Assembly: GCA_016124195.1 (NCBI GenBank)
Contig: WGOE01000008.1
Location: 1 to 40,681 of the forward strand
DNA: 40,681 nucleotides
Direction of reading: 5' to 3'
Source of the DNA: a bacterium
GTDB lineage: Bacteria; Pseudomonadota; Alphaproteobacteria; Rhodobacterales; Rhodobacteraceae
The notes under the pieces were generated by a model. It saw nothing but the letters and a program-made list of their open reading frames with translations. It did no database searches and had not been told where the DNA came from. Numbering within the stretch: the stretch's first letter is position 1; each line of letters begins with the position of its first letter. Position numbers and translations under genes: made by a program. Of this stretch, positions 17,398-26,465 are shown one piece after another.

Positions 17398-18330
17398 TCA
17401 ATAAACCGAGGTTATAGGACGCAGCAGAACGCGAATGCCGGGCGGAATATCGCCTTTCGGACCGGTCGAGACGGCATCGAATCCACGGGCTGCCATGGCG
17501 CGGGCCGTTCGCGCCTTGCGAAGGCAACCGGGATCGAGACGCCGGCGGTCGACGCTGCGGATCGGCCGGACCGCGACACCACGGTCCCGCGGCGAGAGCG
17601 TTGCAACAGGTAAATCCTTGGGTGTGCCGCAAGTCCCCGTGACCGCAAAGCCTGGGCTCGCGGATGACCGCGACACAATCATCGGCGCGGTGAACGCCAG
17701 GCACGATCAGAGGCCGGGATGCATGCCCGGGTTTGAGCGGCCGGCGGCTGACATTGATCACCACCACGCCCCGCGCCTTCCGCTTGCGCAGAAAAGGGAT
17801 GAGGCGTTCGACATCCGACACCGTCAGCGCGCTGGACAGATCATCGAAGATCGGCACCTTCGAGCTTTGGCTGATCGCCATGGCCATCGCGGTCAGCCGC
17901 CTTTGCGCAGCGCCGAGGTCGGCCGCCACGGGCCTGGGGTCGATCACGACCGCCCGCAAGGCAAAGATTTCGGCGGCCTTGGCCAATCAGCCCAGCCTGC
18001 TGCGGGTATTCCAGGTCAGGACGATGTCCTGCGCTGTGGGCAGCCTGGGGATCGGGCTCCCCTCGCCGGAGTTCACTGCGATCCTGGCGACGCGCGAGGC
18101 TTCGGGCCGATGGGTACCGAGGGGGGCGCTCCCGACCTTGACGGTCCCTGTGTCGGACTTTCTGACGCCATTCAGCGCCTTCAGGATGGTGGGTTGCCGC
18201 CCTTGCCGCGAGGAAGGGCATGGCTTCATCGGGGAGAACATCCAAATCCATATTTGCCAAGTATTTGACGCCGCCAGACGCCTTGAAGAACCCCGTCGTG
18301 ACGGCAAGGAGCGGTCCTTCCGGCCGAAGA
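17398..18330 (-). pseudogene. Decayed sugar ABC transporter ATP-binding gene (RbsA/XylG-like)
   Basis: Pieces of one ATPase domain can be followed across frames. Reading down from about 18325: FFKASGGVKYLANMDLDVLP, then after a frame change TILKALNGVRKSDTGTVKVG and IPRLPTAQDIVL. A TGA at 17989-17987 interrupts the frame, after which LAKAAEIFALRAVVID, AAQRRLTAMAMAIS, VPIFDDLSSALTVSDVERL and KARGVVVINVSRR continue. A last frame change gives TPKDLPVATL near 17610. The order matches sugar-type ABC ATPases: Walker A, Q-loop region, signature, Walker B, H-loop. Walker A is destroyed, Walker B has Asp for Glu, and the H-loop His is Arg. The second ATPase half is absent. Boundaries are approximate. 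Confidence 0.75.
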
Positions 18331-18594
18331 TGCGAAAGGCCAATTGGCTGATCGAGATTACCCCCGACGGCGTCGCGGCCAATCGTCCGCGGCAATTGGC
18401 GTGGCAGGCCCGCTTCCATGCGATCATCGCACTTCTTAGAGGTGGCCTTCCTGCTGATATCCGGGTTTCCTGCGTCAGATCGCCTCTGGTGAACCCAAAT
18501 TCGGATTGCTGGCAGGTCGCTGAAAGCCTCAGGCCCCGACCCGGTCTTGGGAACATGATTCACGTTCGGCACGGCGAAGTTGGGGGTGATGATG

Positions 18595-18816
18595 CGCGGG
18601 ACGGGCGAGACGAGCGGGTCGCGGTTCAGCTCTGTTGATCCGGAAGCGCATATCCCGGCGCGGCACCTGCCGCGAAAGATCCGGCAGGCGCTGAACGACG
18701 CGCAGGCGAGCCTCGATCGCGGGCTCGAGACGCTCTGCACTGACTTTTGGCGTCCCGCGATCCCGCCGGAACGGCAGCCGATGGCCATGCGGAACGGCGC
18801 GGCGCAGGGGAGATGA
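18595..18816 (+). pseudogene. IS5-family transposase, N-terminal remnant
   Basis: MRGTGETSGSRFSSVDPEAH followed by IPARHLPRKIRQALNDAQASLD and FWRPAIPPER matches the N-terminal domain of the IS5-group transposases common in Rhodobacterales. In these, FSYVDLEARIPARHPLRKIR-like and GRPSIPPE-like stretches are conserved. Only about 70 residues remain, with several non-conservative changes, and the frame stops at 18816. No catalytic DDE residues are present. I could not find terminal inverted repeats. It points to past IS activity next to the dead ABC gene. Confidence 0.65.
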
Positions 18817-19406
18817 TCCACCGCCACTCTCCCGGTTCGACCCGACAGCTGACGCGGGGCGCCGGCAGGGGCTTCGACGCGGCCGAATTCATCGCCGACC
18901 TGGATCACGCCCGATATCGCCCGAAACAATCGTGGCATTCAGCGACAGGGGGGCGCACGATCCGGCACGCAGGTTGCGCCCTCTCGATCAAACCATGCAA
19001 ACGGATCGACTTGCGTCGGGACGACGACCCACCGGATCGTTGACGTATCCTCCTCACCTTCGGCTGGGCCAAGGCCGTCTGTCAGGGCGTCGGGCAGGTA
19101 TTTCCCGCGACTGGGGCGGAGTGTCTTCGGGACCCGCGGAGGCAGAAGTGGATAGTCCCGGCACGGGGCAAGGCGGCAGTGGCGCCGACCGGATCGACCC
19201 GAAACCTTCGTCAACCACGCTTGGCTTGATCAGGGTTGATCCTGAAGCCCCGCAGTCGTCCCGGTCGACGCTTTCGCCCCGAAAGCCGTGTCGCGCATCT
19301 TGGCCGGGCCTTCGGGCTCAGTGCCCGGAGCTTGCGGCCCGGGATTTGCTTCTGGCCGAGCGACGCGGGACCCTATCGACCGGCCCGGACCCCGTCGCTG
19401 TCCGCC
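18817..19406. other. 590 bases of decayed DNA without a recognisable gene
   Basis: Open readings in both directions have no domain, no ribosome site and shuffled-looking composition. The stretch lies between the IS5 remnant and the 3' end of glpR. I could not match it to the missing parts of the transposase or of the ABC gene. It is most simply degenerated accessory sequence. Confidence 0.4.
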
Positions 19407-20180
19407 TCACTTGACAGGCGGCGTGCAGACATGAACGCCGGTGCCCCAGTCGTCACACCGGCGCTGAAGATCCTCGGGCAGCGGAAGGTCGGTGAAGAAA
19501 CTGTCGATTTCGGACAGGCTGGCGATGCGAGCGGGCGCGGACCGGCCGAGCTTGGAGTGGTCGCAGGCCAGAAAAGCCCGGCGGGCCTGACGCAGGATCG
19601 CGCGGCTGACCCGGACCTCGGCCATGTCATAGTCGAGAAGATCGCCGTCCGAATCCAGGCCCGACGCGCCGATCACGGCATAATCCACCTTGAACTGTTC
19701 GACGAACTGCGTGGTCATCTCGCCCACCAGCCCGCCGTCGGACCGGCGCAGGGCGCCTCCTGCCACGATGACCTCGCAGCCCGGATTGGCGGCGAGGATG
19801 ATCGCCACGTTCATGTTGTTGGTGACGACGGTGATGTTGGAATGGTGGATCAGCGCCTGGGCCACCGCCTCGGTCGTGGTGCCGAGGTTCAGGATCAGGC
19901 TGGAATTGTCCGCGATCTCGGCGGCGCAGGCGCTGGCGATGGCCATCTTCGCCTCGCGGTTCATCCGGCGCCGCGCCTCGTAGCCAAGGTTCACCATCCC
20001 CGTCCGCGGCACCGCGCCGCCGTGGGTGCGGTCCAGCAGACCCGCCTCGGCAAGGTCGCCGAGATCGCGGCGAATCGTCTGCAGCGTGACGTTGAATCGA
20101 CGCGCCAGATCTTCGACCTGAACGCTGCCCTCGGCCCGGGCCATCTCAAGTATCTCGGTTTGACGCGTGTTGACGTGCAT
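19407..20180 (-). CDS. glpR: DeoR-family repressor of the glycerol regulon
   Basis: A 257-residue DeoR-family protein. The helix-turn-helix is at about residues 18-52 (SVQVEDLARRFNVTLQTIRRDLGDLAEAGLLDRTHGGA), and the effector domain carries the DeoR sugar-phosphate motifs NLGTTTEAVAQAL, VVTNNMNVA and VIVAGGALRRSDGGLVG. GlpR proteins repress glycerol genes and are released by glycerol-3-phosphate. The gene is divergent from glpD and the glycerol importer, which supports that role. I chose ATG 20180, where HVNTRQTEIL begins, as in family members; an extension to 20264 gives an unusual N-terminus. A GAGAG sequence precedes the start. Confidence 0.9.
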   Translation of the reverse strand: MHVNTRQTEILEMARAEGSVQVEDLARRFNVTLQTIRRDLGDLAEAGLLDRTHGGAVPRTGMVNLGYEARRRMNREAKMAIASACAAEIADNSSLILNLGTTTEAVAQALIHHSNITVVTNNMNVAIILAANPGCEVIVAGGALRRSDGGLVGEMTTQFVEQFKVDYAVIGASGLDSDGDLLDYDMAEVRVSRAILRQARRAFLACDHSKLGRSAPARIASLSEIDSFFTDLPLPEDLQRRCDDWGTGVHVCTPPVK

Positions 20181-20328
20181 CGCGCTCTCGTTCTGGTTGC
20201 AGGTCGAGCCGGTCCGGATGGACCCTCGCGCAGACAGCTTCTCGCAGAGGAAACGCGCATGCAAGCATTCAATTTCGCCGCAAATGCGAGGAAATCTGGT
20301 GACGAATGCTGCGCTGCAGCGCCTTTAC

Positions 20329-20409
20329 TTTCGTTTTGCGAAAAAACGCGCACAAACGAAACACATGCTTGACCTGCGAAAAAAACTGGTTTCTGCTCTT
20401 GTCACGAAA
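20329..20409 (+). promoter_or_regulatory. Putative GlpR operator cluster upstream of glpD
   Basis: TTTCG-N5-CGAAA at 20329-20343 is an inverted repeat. Further CGAAA copies follow at 20357, 20377 and 20405, and GCGAAAAAA occurs twice, starting at 20338 and 20376. The copies are spaced about 18-28 bases. TTGACC at 20369-20374 could serve as a -35 element, though I see no good -10. Repeated half-sites between glpR and glpD fit binding by a DeoR-type repressor. Exact boxes are inference. Confidence 0.55.
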
Positions 20410-20437
20410 GCGCGAGGACTACGTGAAAGGTAGGGAT

Positions 20438-22045
20438 GTGTCTGACTTGGCTTCGCCAGCGGTTTTCGATGTCTTCGTGATCGGCGGCGGGATCAACGGC
20501 TGCGGCATCGCGCGGGACGCAGTCGGGCGCGGTCTTTCGGTCGTGCTGGCCGAACAGGGCGACCTTGCGCAGGCGACCTCTTCGGCCTCGACCAAGCTGT
20601 TCCACGGCGGGCTGCGCTATCTGGAATATTTCGAGTTCCGCCTGGTCCGCGAGGCGCTGGAGGAGCGCGAGACGCTGCTGGTGGCGATGCCCCACATCTC
20701 GTGGCCGATGCGGTTCGTGCTGCCCTATTCACCGGACATGCGATTTGAGGGCAACACACCGACCTCGCGCCTTCTGGGGCTGGTGATGCCGTGGAACAAG
20801 GGGCGGCGGCCGGCCTGGTTGATCCGGCTCGGCCTGTTCCTGTACGACCATCTGGGTGGGCGCAGGATCCTGCCGGGGACACGGCGGCTGGACCTCGCCA
20901 GTGACCCGGCCGGCCAGCCCCTGAAGCCCGGCTTCCGGCTGGCCTATGAATATTCCGACTGCTGGGTGCAGGATTCGCGGCTGGTGTCGTTGAATGCCCG
21001 CGATGCGGCCGAGCGTGGCGCGCAGATCCTGGTTGGCACCCGCGTCACCCGGGCCGAGCGTGACGGCGCCCTGTGGCGGATCGAGACCCGGGGACCGGAG
21101 GGGGCCCGGACCTATCACGCGCGGGCGCTGGTCAACGCCGGGGGCCCCTGGATCGAAGAGGTGATCCGTGACGTCGCCCGCATCCGCTCGACCGAGGGCG
21201 TGCGCCTCGTGCGCGGCAGCCACATCGTGACCCGGCGGCTGTTCGACCACGACCGCTGCTATTTCTTTCAGGGTCCGGACGGGCGGATCATCTTCGCCAT
21301 TCCCTACGAACAGGATTTCACCCTGATCGGCACGACCGACCAGGACCACGACGGCTCGCCCGCCGAGGCCCGCTGCACCGATGCCGAACGCGACTATCTT
21401 TGCGCCTTTGCCAGCCGCTATTTCGCCCGGCCCGTGACGCCGGCCGACGTGGTCTGGAGCTACTCGGGCGTGCGACCACTGTACAACGACGGCGCCAAGT
21501 CGGCCACGGCGGCAACGCGGGATTATGTGCTTAGCCTGAATGCCGAGGGCGCGCCGCTGCTGAATGTCTTCGGCGGCAAGATCACCACCTATCGCCGTCT
21601 GGCCGAAGGCGCGCTGGCGCGGCTCGTTCCGTTCTTTCCGCAGGCCAAGGGGCCCTGGACGGCGCGGGTTCCCCTGCCCGGGGGCGACTTTCCGCATGAC
21701 GGGGTGCCGGCGCTGATCGACCGGCTGGCGCGGGAGTATCCCTTCCTCTCCGCGCGCGAGGCGCAGCGGCTGGTCCGCAACTATGGCACGGATGTCTTCC
21801 GGATCCTGGACGGGGCGAAGGCCCCCGAGGATCTGGGGCGCGACTTTGGCGCCGGCCTGACCGAGGCCGAACTGCGCTGGCTCGTCGTGCATGAATTCGC
21901 GCGCAGTGCGGCGGATGTGATCTGGCGGCGGACCAAGCTCGGCCTGCACATGACAGAGGATCAGGTGGCCGCGCTGGAGGCCTTCCTGGCGGAGAACGGC
22001 AAGACGTTGCGCGAGGGGTGCCTTGAAACCCCGGCGGCCGAATAG
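20438..22045 (+). CDS. glpD: Glycerol-3-phosphate dehydrogenase (FAD)
   Basis: A 535-residue flavoprotein that oxidises glycerol-3-phosphate to dihydroxyacetone phosphate and passes electrons to quinone at the inner membrane. VFDVFVIGGGINGCGIARDAVGRGLSVVLAEQ is the FAD-binding Rossmann motif near the N-terminus. TSSASTKLFHGGLRYLEYFEFRLVREALEER is the GlpD signature. Later motifs include VNAGGPW, RGSHIV, IGTTDQDHDG, YSGVRPL and FGGKITTYRRLAE. The C-terminal helical domain (about 390-535) is complete. GTG 20438 has AAAGG seven bases upstream; GTG 20423 is a possible alternative. It is the first gene of the glycerol operon, 258 bases from divergent glpR. Confidence 0.95.
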   Translation: MSDLASPAVFDVFVIGGGINGCGIARDAVGRGLSVVLAEQGDLAQATSSASTKLFHGGLRYLEYFEFRLVREALEERETLLVAMPHISWPMRFVLPYSPDMRFEGNTPTSRLLGLVMPWNKGRRPAWLIRLGLFLYDHLGGRRILPGTRRLDLASDPAGQPLKPGFRLAYEYSDCWVQDSRLVSLNARDAAERGAQILVGTRVTRAERDGALWRIETRGPEGARTYHARALVNAGGPWIEEVIRDVARIRSTEGVRLVRGSHIVTRRLFDHDRCYFFQGPDGRIIFAIPYEQDFTLIGTTDQDHDGSPAEARCTDAERDYLCAFASRYFARPVTPADVVWSYSGVRPLYNDGAKSATAATRDYVLSLNAEGAPLLNVFGGKITTYRRLAEGALARLVPFFPQAKGPWTARVPLPGGDFPHDGVPALIDRLAREYPFLSAREAQRLVRNYGTDVFRILDGAKAPEDLGRDFGAGLTEAELRWLVVHEFARSAADVIWRRTKLGLHMTEDQVAALEAFLAENGKTLREGCLETPAAE

Positions 22046-22106
22046 ACGGCGATGGAAGAGGCGGGGGCGCGGCCCGATCGGGTCGCCCGCACCTGGAGGA
22101 GGACGA

Positions 22107-23195
22107 ATGACGCTGGAATTGCAGGGCGTGTCGCGCGTGGTGGCGGGCAAGGATCACATCCACCCCACCAGCCTGACATTGCAGAAAGGGACGATGAACG
22201 TCCTGCTTGGCCCGACGCTTTCGGGCAAGACCAGCCTGATGCGCCTCATGGCGGGGCTGGACCGACCCAGCACCGGACGGATCATCTGGGAGGGCCGTGA
22301 CGTCACCGGACTGCGCGTGCAGGACCGCGGCGTCGCCATGGTCTACCAGCAGTTCATCAACTATCCCGCCATGAGCGTTTACGACAACATCGCCTCGCCG
22401 GTCCGTCTGGCCGGCAAGTCCCGGGCCGAGGTCGACCGCGCGGTGCGCTCCACCGCCGAGATGCTGCGCCTGACGCCGATGCTGGACCGCAAGCCTCTGG
22501 AACTGTCCGGCGGCCAGCAGCAGCGCTGCGCCCTGGCCCGGGCGCTGGTGAAGGGCGCGGGTCTGGTCCTGCTGGACGAGCCGCTGGCCAACCTGGACTA
22601 CAAGCTGCGCGAGGAACTGCGGGTGGAAATCCCGCGCATCTTCGAAGCCTCGGGCGCGATCTTCGTCTATGCCACGACCGAACCGGAAGAGGCGCTGCTT
22701 CTGGGCGGCCACACGCTGACCCTGTGGGAAGGCCGGGTCACCCAGTTCGGCCCCACCGCCGAGGTCTATCGCAATCCGGCCGACGCAACCACGGCGCGGG
22801 TCTTCTCGGACCCGCCAATGAACTTCCTTCCGGCGGTCAAGTCGGGTCACAGGCTGCGCTTCAGCGACCATGCCAATGCCCCGGCAGACGGACTCCTCGC
22901 CGGCCTGCCGGATGGCGCCTATACGGCGGGCTTTCGGGCCAATCACATGGCCCTGAACCGCCACTCGGGCAGCGCCGTCGCCTTCGACTGCCGGCTGGGC
23001 GTGACCGAGATCACCGGCTCGGAGACCTACATTCACGTCAGCCATGGCGCCGAACGCTGGGTCGGGCTGGTCGGCGGAGTCCACGCGCTGACGCCGGGTC
23101 AGACCGTGCAGGTCTGGGTCGATCCCGCGCATGTCTATCTGTTCGACGCGGAGGGCCGCCTTGCCGCACCCGCCCCCTATGCGCAGGCGGCCTGA
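22107..23195 (+). CDS. glpS: Glycerol ABC transporter, ATP-binding protein GlpS
   Basis: A 362-residue ABC ATPase, one of two different ATPases of the glycerol importer GlpSTPQV. Walker A is GPTLSGKT at 35-42, the variant typical of GlpS. The signature is LSGGQQQR, Walker B is LVLLDEPLANLD, and the H-loop is replaced: the stretch is VYATTEPEEAL, so Glu stands where CUT1 ATPases usually have His. A C-terminal MalK-like regulatory domain begins near residue 240. GGAGGAGG at 22095-22102 gives a very strong ribosome site. It is four bases from glpT. It acts on the cytoplasmic side of the inner membrane. Confidence 0.92.
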   Translation: MTLELQGVSRVVAGKDHIHPTSLTLQKGTMNVLLGPTLSGKTSLMRLMAGLDRPSTGRIIWEGRDVTGLRVQDRGVAMVYQQFINYPAMSVYDNIASPVRLAGKSRAEVDRAVRSTAEMLRLTPMLDRKPLELSGGQQQRCALARALVKGAGLVLLDEPLANLDYKLREELRVEIPRIFEASGAIFVYATTEPEEALLLGGHTLTLWEGRVTQFGPTAEVYRNPADATTARVFSDPPMNFLPAVKSGHRLRFSDHANAPADGLLAGLPDGAYTAGFRANHMALNRHSGSAVAFDCRLGVTEITGSETYIHVSHGAERWVGLVGGVHALTPGQTVQVWVDPAHVYLFDAEGRLAAPAPYAQAA

Positions 23196-23198
23196 GCC

Positions 23199-24281
23199 AT
23201 GGTGCAGATCACGCTCCGGAACCTCGCCCACAGCTATCGCGCCAATCCGCAGACCGAGGCGGATTACGCGCTGAAGCAGATGGATCACGTCTGGCAGGAT
23301 GGCGGAGCCTATGCGCTGCTTGGCGCTTCGGGCTGCGGCAAGACCACGCTTCTGAACATCATCTCGGGGCTGATCAAGCCCTCGCACGGACGGGTCCTGT
23401 TCGGCGACACCGACGTGACGCAGGCCGACACCGCCGCACGGAACATCGCGCAGGTGTTCCAGTTCCCGGTCGTCTACGACACGATGACCGTGCGTGACAA
23501 CCTGGCCTTTCCCCTGCGCAACCGTGGCAAGGACGCGGCCTATGTGAAGGCCCGCGTCGACCAGATCGCCGCCATGATCGGGATGGAGGCGATGCTGGCG
23601 CGCAAGGCGCGCGGGCTGACCGCCGATGCCAAACAGAAGATCAGCCTCGGCCGCGGCATGGTGCGCGAAGATGTCAACGCCATCCTCTTCGACGAGCCGC
23701 TGACCGTCATCGACCCCCAGATGAAGTGGGAACTGCGGACCCAGCTGAAAAGCCTGCACCGCGACTTCGGCCATACGATGATCTATGTCACACATGACCA
23801 GATCGAGGCGCTGACCTTCGCCGACAAGGTGGTGGTGATGCACGAGGGTCGCGTCGTGCAGATGGGCACGCCTGAAGAGCTGTTCGAGGCCCCGGCCCAT
23901 ACCTTCGTCGGCTATTTCATCGGGTCTCCGGGCATGAACTTCCTGGATGCCACGGTCTCGGGTCGCAGCGCCCGGCTGGCCGGCGGGCACGAGATCGACC
24001 TTGGCGCCGACCATGGCGCGCCCTCCGGTCGGGTCCAGCTGGGGGTCCGGCCGGAATATGCGCTGTTGGCGGATGGAGAGGGCCTGGACCTTTCGATCCG
24101 GCGGGTCGAGGACGTGGGCCGCCACCGCATCGTGCGGGCCGAGATCGACGCCCGGCCTTTCGACATCGTCATTCCCGAGGGCGTCGAGATCCCGGCACAG
24201 CCGCGCCTGACCTTCGCGCCGGGCAAGATCAACGTCTATGCCGATGACTGGCGCGTCGCGCCCAACGCTGGGGCTGCCTGA
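23199..24281 (+). CDS. glpT: Glycerol ABC transporter, ATP-binding protein GlpT
   Basis: A 360-residue ABC ATPase, partner of GlpS. Walker A is GASGCGKT at 42-49, Walker B AILFDEPLTVIDP, and the H-loop VTHDQIEAL is intact. The usual LSGGQ signature reads LTADAKQKISLGRG, a departure typical for this ATPase. GlpS and GlpT thus carry complementary deviations, H-loop in one and signature in the other, so the pair may form one standard and one altered ATP site. A TOBE-type domain follows residue 240. It begins three bases after glpS, and its last base is shared with the start of glpP (TGATG). Confidence 0.92.
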   Translation: MVQITLRNLAHSYRANPQTEADYALKQMDHVWQDGGAYALLGASGCGKTTLLNIISGLIKPSHGRVLFGDTDVTQADTAARNIAQVFQFPVVYDTMTVRDNLAFPLRNRGKDAAYVKARVDQIAAMIGMEAMLARKARGLTADAKQKISLGRGMVREDVNAILFDEPLTVIDPQMKWELRTQLKSLHRDFGHTMIYVTHDQIEALTFADKVVVMHEGRVVQMGTPEELFEAPAHTFVGYFIGSPGMNFLDATVSGRSARLAGGHEIDLGADHGAPSGRVQLGVRPEYALLADGEGLDLSIRRVEDVGRHRIVRAEIDARPFDIVIPEGVEIPAQPRLTFAPGKINVYADDWRVAPNAGAA

Positions 24282-25153
24282 TGGACAAGATTCAGAACAA
24301 CCGCGCCTGGTTCCTGGTCCTGCCGGTCCTGGTCATCGTGGCGTTTTCGGCCGTCATCCCGCTGATGACCGTGGTCAATTACTCGGTCAACGACACCTTC
24401 GGCAGCAATGACTTCTTCTGGGCGGGGCTGGAGTGGTTCCAGGATGCCGTCACCTCGGACCGCATCCATGAGGCTCTGGGCCGGCAGGTCCTGTTCTCGG
24501 GCATCATCCTGGCCATCGAGGTGCCGCTTGGCATCTTCATCGCGCTGAACATGCCGCGGCAGGGCTTCTGGTCCAGCCTGTGCCTCGTGCTGATGGCGCT
24601 GCCGCTGCTGATCCCGTTCAACGTCGTGGGGACGATCTGGCAGATCTTCGGACGCGTGGACATCGGGCTTCTGGGCCACACGCTGGCCGCGCTCGGCATC
24701 GACTACAACTATGTCAGCGACCCGCTGGCCGCCTGGATCACCGTTGTCGTCATGGATGTCTGGCACTGGACCTCGCTGGTGGCGCTGCTCTGCTATGCCG
24801 GCCTGCAATCCATCCCCGGCGCCTTCTACCAGGCGGCGAAGATCGACCAGGCCAGCCGGTGGAGCGTCTTCCGCTTCATCGAACTGCCCAAGATGCGCGG
24901 CGTGCTGCTGATCGCCGTCCTGCTGCGCTTCATGGACAGTTTCATGATCTACACCGAGCCCTTTGTCGTCACCGGCGGCGGCCCGGGAAATTCCACCACC
25001 TTCCTGTCCATCGACCTGGTGAAGCAGGCGATCGGCCAGTTCGACCTTGGCCCGGCGGCTGCCTTCTCGATCATGTATTTCCTGGTGATCCTGCTGATTT
25101 CCTGGGTTTTCTACACCGTGATGACCAATCTCGACCGGGACGGAGGCAACTGA
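24281..25153 (+). CDS. glpP: Glycerol ABC transporter permease GlpP
   Basis: A 290-residue inner-membrane permease of the CUT1 (MalF) type with six membrane segments. WFLVLPVLVIVAFSAVIPLMTVVNYS is the first helix. The EAA loop that docks on the ATPase is seen as FYQAAKIDQASRWSVFRFIELPKMRGVLLIAVLLRFMDSF. ITGGGPG-like VVTGGGPGNSTTFL occurs near residue 230, as in MalF-type permeases. It shares one base with glpT and lies one base before glpQ. It forms the membrane channel with GlpQ. Confidence 0.92.
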   Translation: MDKIQNNRAWFLVLPVLVIVAFSAVIPLMTVVNYSVNDTFGSNDFFWAGLEWFQDAVTSDRIHEALGRQVLFSGIILAIEVPLGIFIALNMPRQGFWSSLCLVLMALPLLIPFNVVGTIWQIFGRVDIGLLGHTLAALGIDYNYVSDPLAAWITVVVMDVWHWTSLVALLCYAGLQSIPGAFYQAAKIDQASRWSVFRFIELPKMRGVLLIAVLLRFMDSFMIYTEPFVVTGGGPGNSTTFLSIDLVKQAIGQFDLGPAAAFSIMYFLVILLISWVFYTVMTNLDRDGGN

Positions 25154-25154
25154 C

Positions 25155-25958
<804 letters not shown>

Positions 25959-25970
25959 GGGGGGGCGGCC

Positions 25971-26375
25971 ATGACCAACGCACGCTGGAACCTTGTCTAT
26001 CTGGTGACCGTTGCGGTCTTCGCCGGCGTCCTCGGCTTTCTGGTCTGGGCCGTGCCGCCGGGCGACGACGGGGCGAAGGGCTGGTTCAATCCGATGATCC
26101 CCGGCGGCTGGATGGCCTGGACCTTCCCGGTCGCCGTGTTCTTCACCGCGATCGCGGGCCTGCTGGTGACCTTCACCCTGCTGGCGATCCGCTTTCCAGA
26201 GACCCCCCGTGTCGGCATCCTGCGTATCGAGACGACGCGCGGCGACCGGCTGTTCATCTCTTTGCTGGGTTCGGCCTTCATCTGCCTGGCCTGGCTCTAC
26301 TTTGCCGGTCCCCCGCTCTGGGGGGCGCTGGCAACCTGCCTCATCTATGCCGTCGCGGTCTTCGTCGCGGTCTAG
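25971..26375 (+). CDS. DUF2160-family membrane protein of the glycerol operon
   Basis: A 134-residue protein with four hydrophobic segments, starting NLVYLVTVAVFAGVLGFLVWAV. GGWMAWTFPVAVFFTAIAGLLVTFTLLAI and RGDRLFISLLGSAFICLAWL are typical of DUF2160. Genes of this family are found between glpQ and glpV in alphaproteobacterial glycerol operons. Its role is not known; it may assist assembly or regulation of the importer. A GGGGGGG run just before the ATG serves as the ribosome site. It ends 90 bases before glpV, with a stable hairpin in between. Confidence 0.88.
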   Translation: MTNARWNLVYLVTVAVFAGVLGFLVWAVPPGDDGAKGWFNPMIPGGWMAWTFPVAVFFTAIAGLLVTFTLLAIRFPETPRVGILRIETTRGDRLFISLLGSAFICLAWLYFAGPPLWGALATCLIYAVAVFVAV

Positions 26376-26394
26376 AGGAGCCCGAAGTGTCCAA

Positions 26395-26417
26395 GGGCGG
26401 GGCTGGACCCCCCGCCC
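26395..26417 (+). other. GC-rich hairpin between DUF2160 gene and glpV
   Basis: GGGCGGGG (26395-26402) and CCCCGCCC (26410-26417) form an eight-pair stem with a seven-base loop. No T-run follows, so it should not terminate fully. Placed just upstream of glpV, it may stabilise the 5' end of a processed glpV transcript or lower readthrough. Confidence 0.55.
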
Positions 26418-26465
26418 CCGGACGGAATGTCGATTGCACGCACAACATCCCAAGGGAGGAATAGG

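Noticed and set aside
18932-19414. 160-codon + strand frame between the IS5 remnant and glpR
   Set aside because: No domain, no ribosome site, Arg/Pro/Ser-rich composition typical of out-of-frame GC-rich DNA.
21582-24125. 847-codon open frame on the minus strand across glpD, glpS and glpT
   Set aside because: It is antisense to three clear genes; its Arg/Pro/Gly/His-rich text shows no domain and results from high GC at third positions.
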